From NCBI GenBank assembly GCA_023052935.1, contig CM041292.1, forward strand, positions 144,115,143-144,179,142: a stretch of DNA of 64,000 nucleotides. Reading direction: 5' to 3'. Positions 57,940-64,000 of this stretch are shown here, in pieces. Positions within the stretch are counted from its first letter, which is position 1. Every line of letters begins with the position of its first letter. The stretch comes from Piezodorus guildinii (Eukaryota; Arthropoda; Insecta; Hemiptera; Pentatomidae). A program made the translations under genes and the position numbers. Below the pieces are notes generated by a model. The model worked only from the letters and a program-made list of their open reading frames with translations. It had not been told where the DNA came from and did no database searches.

Positions 57940-58345
57940 TTTTTTTTATATAAATGATGTGAAACTAAATGCACTTTAATATGATATAGGTTTTATTCTA
58001 ATAGGAATAGTCTGACAGGACCTAAAAACCGATATTTCCTTCTCCTAATGTACTTTAATAATTCTGTAGATACGAAAAAATGAACTATAGCATTTTGTCA
58101 GCGTTGACGAAAAATGGATAATGTGTAAGTTAAACGAATTTGGCATCCAACTAAAGGAAAAAAATCAAACATATTTTTGTATGTATTTTTAGTTTTTTGG
58201 TAAAAAAAAATAGCATAGACGTATAATATATCATTGAAAAGCTAAAGATTTAAGAAAAAGTAGTTTAAATGATTTTATTAATACTAATATTAATAATTGT
58301 AGTATCAAAATATTTTAAAACGTTTTCCAAAAAACATAAAAAAAA
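57940..58345 (+). repeat. Family A repeat, partial
   Basis: Retains TTTAATATGATATAGGTTT, AGTCTGACAGGACCTAAAA, ATTCTGTAGATACG and CATTGAAAAGCTAAAGATTT in the plus orientation. Confidence 0.7.
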
Positions 58346-58882
58346 GTGTTATATAAAGTGGTATTTTTGCTTAATAGGTTTATTTAAAACATTGGTACAA
58401 TACCCTAGGTATTGTACCAACCTTTAATACTTAATTTCAGTTTATTACTTTTTTATTAATATCATTGTTCAATTTTAATGAGTTTCTTCAATAATTGAAT
58501 TTTAGTTATGCAAGCTTATGATATTATTGCCGTGTATGAATTATTCTTCCCCAGTTCGGTGTAATCCATTCGATAACCACTTTGTTGCAAATCGACATTT
58601 GAAATCTATTGTTCATTTTCCTAGGTACAGAAAGGATCTTAAAAAAACTCGCTTTGTCGGTTGTTTAGAAAACACGTAAGACGTCGTATATTACAACCCT
58701 GAAATGTGTTATCGGTTTACATAATAATATTAGATGTTACATTGAGTACACAACTTCTTCCATAATCTATTTTGTAGCAAACCTTAGTTATCTTTATTTT
58801 TTAATATATTTTAGACAAATATCCACAAAGGGGATAAGAACTTAGGTGTTCAGTATAAAGTTTACAGTATTTTATTGTTGAC

Positions 58883-58884
<2 letters not shown>

Positions 58885-58943
<59 letters not shown>
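58885..58943. repeat. (TA)n microsatellite
   Basis: Long TA tract. Confidence 0.98.
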
Positions 58944-58945
<2 letters not shown>

Positions 58946-59095
58946 CACCTAGCCATAATCACAAAATAATTGTTTATGTTAATACAGTTTTTAAGTGTTT
59001 GTCTGAAATAAGCTTCATTTTTGGTGGAAATATTAACTGTCTATCAATAAATAGTGAAAGTTAATACAATACAATTAGAGATTATCTAGGAACTA

Positions 59096-59100
59096 TTATA

Positions 59101-59159
<59 letters not shown>
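59096..59159. repeat. (TA)n microsatellite
   Basis: Second long TA tract about 150 bp after the previous one, with one phase break. Confidence 0.98.
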
Positions 59160-59165
<6 letters not shown>

Positions 59166-59338
59166 TACTATAAAGTGCTTATAAAGGCATATGCTTACAT
59201 TGGTAATATGAATCAATACGTAAACATAAATATTTGAGTTGGTTACTTAGTTTTATATCTATTTAATTTTTCTTTACTTTCCTATCTGATATTAATGACT
59301 ATTATTCATTACTGTGGTCGATTTCCAAAAAACAATTA

Positions 59339-59527
59339 ATGTCTGAAAGTCAATATATTAGTGATGGAATTTTCGTTCGTGTGATAGCTTCAAACTATTT
59401 TAGGGAACTTATTTATTTATTTAAAATCAGAAAGACCCATTCACAAATTTCTATTGAATTCTCGGGATTCAGAACATTTCAAGATATCAATACTATCCTT
59501 TGTTATTTTTTGTTTAAACGTTGGTAA
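59339..59527 (+). CDS. Weak open frame ending at a donor-like site
   Basis: 62 codons with no recognised domain. The final codons overlap CGTTGGTAAGTA, a good 5' splice site match (GT at 59524), so the stretch might be an exon end. Composition is not decisive and no acceptor is clear. Confidence 0.15.
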   Translation: MSESQYISDGIFVRVIASNYFRELIYLFKIRKTHSQISIEFSGFRTFQDINTILCYFLFKRW

Positions 59528-59610
59528 GTAGGAGTAAAAAAAAATAATTTTAAGAAACTGCCTTTCAGTGGCTGTTTATGTTAAGTGAAATTAAATACCT
59601 TTTTTTTTTT

Positions 59611-59843
59611 GTTTATTTATTTAACGTTATTTTATGCTACTGTGGCTAATCGAATGCTATAGTGGAAGTCCTAAATTTTGCCTATCCAGATTTAGTTAGG
59701 ATAGAGATGTTTAACGAATAAACCAATAAAAATAACCATGAATTTTTACGCTTTTCAAAAATCGTAAAGCCATCTGCCGGATTATGACCCGCAACCTTAG
59801 GCATAGGAAGCTATTATGCTAGCTACTACACCACTGGTGACCC
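59611..59843 (-). mobile_element. tRNA-derived SINE, near complete
   Basis: Reverse complement begins GGGTCACCAGTGGTGTAGTAG, CTAGCATAATAGCTTCCTAT and GGTTGCGGGTCATAATCC (A- and B-box-like), continues with the same body as the 30.8-kb SINE (internal ~70-bp part shortened) and ends AACGTTAAATAAATAAAC. No clear target-site duplication. Confidence 0.85.
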
Positions 59844-60074
59844 AATAGTTTTCTTTTATAGCTTATAATACAATTTATTACAACGTTAAGGCTGTACAGA
59901 GATATTTATTTTAACCTAAAAAATAAATATTTTAATTAAATATGGTAATTGAAACTAAAAAAAAAAATAGTTTTAACTTTCTATTATGGATTTGTATTAT
60001 TATATTAATTAGAACTATTACTTCTATTTAAATATATTTATTTATCACGTAAATAAAGTCATTTTTATATAGCA

Positions 60075-60113
60075 CTTAACGTTTCGAGGTCCATACTGCC
60101 TCATCTTCAGAAC
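60075..60113 (-). ncRNA. Hammerhead-like motif
   Basis: Minus strand: CTGAAGA (60110-60104), one extra T, stem II GAGG (60102-60099) with CCTC (60089-60086) and a 9-nt loop, GAAACGT (60085-60079), then T (GUU triplet). The core is canonical; stem I is only two pairs (TT/AA). Confidence 0.45.
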
Positions 60114-61308
60114 TATTCATGAAAAAATATTTTTCATATTAAAATGATACAGATCATTATTCATCATAAAATTCCTTTTTATTTGTATTTTACAATTGCC
60201 ATCATTATTAGTATTGTCCCTATGTGGTTATTTTTTTAACTGTCATATACTTCAACAAATTAAAATCTTTCTAACTGCTTGGACCAACAAGTATGAAATA
60301 ATTAATGTGTTAAATAAATATATTCAAATAGAAGATATAGTTCTAATTAATATAATAATAACAGAATTATGAACTATACATATTATAAATAAATAAATAC
60401 AAACCATATGACTATGTTCAACTATTTTAGCAGTTCTTTTATTTTTCATTGAAAATGTTTATCATTTGATATAGGCTAATGTAAAATAAAGAATCAAAAT
60501 ACCCACTCAAAAGCTAAATGTAGAGTAGTATGTACTTTTGAGAGCCTGATTGATTCCTTGATTTGAGAAATGAGTTGTTAAGATGATAAATGATATATAT
60601 AACTATGGTTTCATTTTGTACTTTCTTATTTTAACTTGAAGGATATCGTAATGGGGATGTTCTAAATGATATAAAAAGGTCCCATTTGGCCGGTCTAGGA
60701 CAAGGGTAAAAAGAAAATGAAAAAATTGGGGGAAAGAGATTGATGAAAGGGAAGGCATCAACACCACTGACAACTTGGCCCAAGCCGACGGAAGTCGAGG
60801 GAAAGTGATTGCAGTCTACTTCCTTTAAAAAGGTTCCCTATTACACCTTTGTTATAGGTAATATTTTTAGTTGAAACAAGTAATAATAAGTATGCATAAA
60901 CTCGATATACAATTTTATTATAAGCTATAACAAAATATTATTTAATTTCACTCAACTTAAATGTTCAGCCAATCTAACAAGGTGGAGATCCTAAATGTGT
61001 CTCATCTATTTCAATGAATTTTTTTTTAAGGTAAAACTAGAAATTACACCATTAGGCTCAACAAATTATTAGAGGTCAACGCTTTATAGTAGTTTGTTTG
61101 TGTAATATAGTTGACAATAAATTTGCTGCGGAACGTATATAAATAATCCTTTAAATACCTGAATACTTATCGCACCGACTAAATTATAAAGTTGATCCAT
61201 TCTTTTCTCGAATTGTTTAATTGTTTTATTCTTAAAGAACTATGTTTGATATTAAAAAAAGTAAGCTTTAACAAGTTTTCTGATTTTTTTTTTTAATATT
61301 TTGAAGTA
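60114..61308. other. No gene recognised
   Basis: AT-rich; a less AT-rich purine-rich patch at 60650-60840 has no frame. Confidence 0.4.
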
Positions 61309-61502
61309 TGGGAGTAAAACATCCTTAGTTATGCCACCCTTCGGAGAAGACGTTAAAAGGTGGTCTCGAGCCTGTGTAATGTCAGGTACTCATTAAAGAT
61401 CCCTATCCTAATTAAACCGGGACAGGCAAAATTTAGAACTTCCACTGTAGCATCGTCCGATTAGCCATAGTAGCATAAAGGGAAGTTAACTAAATAAATA
61501 AA
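61309..61502 (+). mobile_element. 5'-truncated SINE
   Basis: Begins GGGAGTAAAACATCC (inside the SINE body) and continues CCTTCGGAGAAGACGTTAAA, AAAGATCCCTATCC, ATCGTCCGATTAGCCATAG to the AAATAAATAAA tail; the tRNA head is missing. Confidence 0.88.
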
Positions 61503-61959
61503 TGTACAAAAAGAGAGTATTGTACAATAAATACAAGTAAGGTTTCAAGCCATCCTGGGCTTTCTTAACACATTAAATAGGAGTACAAATAATCATCATT
61601 TAAAGTAATCTACTCAAGTAGAGTAAAAGAGGAAAAATAATTTTAAAAAATGAAAACCCCTCTAAAAAAAAAAAAGAACAAAAATAATAATAAGACAAAT
61701 AATTAAATAAGGAAAATAATAAGAAATGCAAACAGTTAATTTAAATAACAATATATTTTATTCCTTTATGTTTGTTACCTTCTTAATTTAAATCGGCTTT
61801 ACAATAATTAACAATTTCCCTTGCACCAAACCGAGTATTAATTTTGTATATTCATTATTCTCTTTCTTTCTTTAGTTTTTATTATAATTGTTCGTTATGT
61901 TACCAAATAGTTTTTATTATTTAAATCTTAGGAATAATTATAAATTTATAATCGTTAGG

Positions 61960-62095
61960 GGTGCCTTTTGTACAAGGCTATACCCCCACTTTTTCCATTC
62001 TTACGAGTTGTAATAATTATTCATTTATGTTTTAAAAAAAACAATGTATGGCTCAAGGAGCCGATCTGGAAATGAAGAAATTAATAAAGGAAAAT
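61960..62095 (+). repeat. Possible LINE 3' end hairpin
   Basis: ATGGCTCAAGGAGCCGATCT contains a GGCTC/GAGCC hairpin followed by an A-rich tail (AATAAAGG), the arrangement seen at LINE 3' ends elsewhere in this window. No upstream ORF supports it. Confidence 0.25.
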
Positions 62096-62384
62096 ACGAT
62101 TTTCCTTATTTGGCCATGCTTACTAATTGCACATGATTTAAAAAACTCTATCGTTAATTTATAAATAATTGTTGAAATGCTAGGCACATTTAAACAATAA
62201 TGTAATAGGTCAATTGGCGTCTATCTAGGATTACTGCCGACTAGCCTCAATAATTTATTTTGCATAATTTATAATTTTTTATATGTAATTTTTCGCGCAT
62301 GTGTTAGACCATACAGGACAAGGGGCCATATTATAGGCCTAATATGAAGTTAATGTAATAACTTTTTTTAAATTAATTATGTTA

Positions 62385-62580
62385 ATGAATGAATGATGAA
62401 ATGGTTAAATGAATGAATGAATGATTGAATGAATAAATGAAATGAATGAAAGAATGAATGAATGAAATAAAAAATAATTTACTCTGTGACGGCACGGATG
62501 ATAAAGGAATTTTTTTCAAAGGATTCTGTTCTATGAGAGGGTAGGTATATTAAGCCTAGAATACTTGGATAAGAGGGGAG
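62385..62580 (-). mobile_element. LINE C-terminus with (ATTC)n tail, antisense
   Basis: 62484-62580 on the minus strand (SRLNIPTLS, KKFLYHPCRHRVN) matches the 7195 relic. Directly to its left, the GAAT-type microsatellite 62385-62470 is the expected position of the antisense element's 3' tail. Confidence 0.5.
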
Positions 62581-62614
62581 ATAATTATATAATAATATAA
62601 AAAAAGTAATATAG

Positions 62615-62895
62615 ATGATAATATGCAGTTGAAAAGTTTATGATTTTAGAAAAAGAATATTTTCTTATACACTTATTTAAAATGTAAAATGTAACGGAAA
62701 GTCATGAAAAGAAATTAAAACTAAGTGATTGTTGTAGGTAATAATGTAATAGATTATTTAACAAAACACATGTTTCTATTGAAACTCTATATAATTCTCT
62801 TACATTTTTTAATTACTTAATTTAGAAGTTCTTAAATTTATATTAACAACGGAAGTAAGTGAAAGTCGCGTGTTGCGTGCACCAGATTTTTTCAT
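62615..62895 (+). repeat. Family A repeat, terminal part
   Basis: Contains AACTAAGTGATTGTTGTAGG, AACAAAACACATGTTTCTAT, GGAAGTAAGTGAAAGTCGCG and the end TGCGTGCACCAGATTTTTTC. Confidence 0.75.
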
Positions 62896-62989
62896 TATTA
62901 TACTTATGTATATTACTGTCAAAAGACACATATGCTTTAACTTGTATTTAAATTTAAGTAGTTTTTGCTGCTCTTAAGAAAGCGGGTGT

Positions 62990-63125
62990 TAGCTATAGTG
63001 AAGTAGGAGACCCTTAAAAGGCTTGAAAGGGTGTGCCTGGTTCTAGAGAAAGAGAGAGAGAGGTGAGTGACAAGTATAGAAAGGTAACTAAACCCTAGAC
63101 CACGCGGCTCACTTTTAGACTGTCG
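62990..63125 (-). repeat. tRNA-like relic, possible second SINE family
   Basis: Reverse complement contains GAGCCGCGTGGTCTAGGG, A-box-like, but no B box. It shares GCGTGGTCTA-type wording with 63445-63655. Confidence 0.3.
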
Positions 63126-63444
63126 TTTATTTTAAGCATGGTCCCAGGTCCCGTCTGCAGATCCTCGGCCAATTCGCCATTAATTAGTTTCGAATTTCTT
63201 GTAGTAGTTGATGCAATTTATTTTTAAAATTTAAGGACTTTCAGATTATTTAACAAAGTTTAAAATATTGAAATACATATCCATTTTATATAACCACTTA
63301 TTTATATTGTTACAATTATTTGGCATTTTGTCTTAGGTAAATAAGACGTTAGTTATTAGGAGTAAACATTTTTTAATTATTTCTCTATGAATATCAAATT
63401 ATTTATTCTTGTAGCGCTCAATAGATTTTATATTAAAAAAAAAA

Positions 63445-63655
63445 AATACTGTACCTCTATAACCCACTTAGGATCTTGGGTTCAGTACAGTAGGCAAGGA
63501 GGTAATTTAAGCCTTTATAACACTAAGCCGCTAGGTTTTTTCCTCCAAATGGTGGGTAACCACTTTATAGAGACTTTTTATGCCCCAGGAGGGTCTCCAT
63601 ACCCTAAATATCGGCTCTATTCAATAGACCACGCCGCTCCCGCCAAAATCAAAAC
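63445..63655 (-). mobile_element. Putative tRNA-derived SINE relic, second family
   Basis: Reverse complement reads GAGCGGCGTGGTCTATTGAA, TAGAGCCGATATTTAGG and GGAGACCCTCCTGGGG, resembling a tRNA with an A-box-like GTGGTCTATTG and a decayed T-arm. The body differs from the first SINE family. No target-site duplication seen. Confidence 0.4.
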
Positions 63656-63659
63656 TCCG

Positions 63660-64000
63660 CATTAAAATCTATAGAAAAAAAAATCCGTCAGCCCGTTATC
63701 AACTTTTCGTTACTATTCTATTCTAGATGAAATCAATTAAAAATTGTACATGAAAATATACATATTTTTACAAAAGATATACAATTAATAAATTAATTCA
63801 TTAATGGACTTGAAAGTCAAGCCTGTCTGGAAGTAAGCAACTACGTATTACTTTATCTAAAGAATAAATAATTATTTAAATCTACAAAATATTATAAATT
63901 TTCATTTTAATATATATGAAAAAAATTAACTATTGTTGATTTAATTGAAGCCGTCAATCCGTTACCTTATTGTTAGAAGATTATTAGAAAGAAGGGGAAA
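63660..64000. other. No gene recognised
   Basis: AT-rich to the window end. Confidence 0.5.

Noticed and set aside
62385..62470. GAAT-type repeats considered as a CRISPR-like or regulatory array
   Set aside because: Simple tetranucleotide repeat without spacers; best explained as a LINE tail.
1..64000. CRISPR arrays, operons, ribosome binding sites and rRNA genes
   Set aside because: The window has eukaryotic repeat architecture; no direct-repeat/spacer array or rRNA-like sequence was seen.

Overview
The window is strongly AT-rich, non-coding-dominated eukaryotic DNA. Non-LTR retrotransposons of the Jockey, CR1-like and RTE-like types, mariner and Tc1 relics, tRNA-derived SINEs, LTR-retrotransposon remains and long (TA)n tracts together suggest an arthropod, most likely an insect. 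I recognise no host gene with confidence. The long open frames all belong to mobile elements; three shorter stretches (17078-17302 +, 18128-18278 -, 52390-52606 +) are weak host-exon candidates.

Layout. 1-9 kb: degenerate tandem repeats, two Jockey-type relics, a Gypsy-type pol 3' end and a LINE tail. 9-20 kb: an antisense CR1-like LINE tail with a SINE nested in it (14-bp target-site duplication), a near-perfect 130-bp-arm palindrome between (TA)n tracts, and a 4 x 47 bp tandem repeat. 20.5-26.4 kb: the main coding object, a nearly complete APE-type LINE with ORF1, a 1.75-kb spacer, and ORF2 (endonuclease plus reverse transcriptase) broken by one extra A; it ends in a hairpin and a (TCAA)n tail and may be flanked by a target-site duplication. 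27-41 kb: Jockey copies, a complete SINE with a 13-bp target-site duplication, LINE fragments, a 30-bp-TIR MITE and copies of a ~0.75-kb repeat (called family A here). 42.5-46.4 kb: two RTE-like LINE remnants in inverted orientation, with mariner pieces between them. 47-64 kb: a foldback element with ~200-bp arms, a Tc1-type relic, more LINE and SINE copies, and two tRNA-like relics at the right end.

The most striking pattern is a small structured motif seen seven times (12.4, 12.6, 14.1, 28.0, 35.9, 41.9 and 60.1 kb): a short closing stem, CTGANGA, a covarying stem, then GAAACGT-H. This is the order of a hammerhead ribozyme core with stem III reduced to the self-complementary ACGT. Stems I and II differ in sequence between copies while still pairing. 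Hammerhead motifs are known from Penelope-like retroelement terminal repeats and retrozymes; no Penelope reverse transcriptase was recognised here.

There is no sign of an operon or working pathway. The elements interact only as parasites: autonomous LINEs, non-autonomous SINEs that could use LINE machinery, and cut-and-paste transposons with their derivatives.
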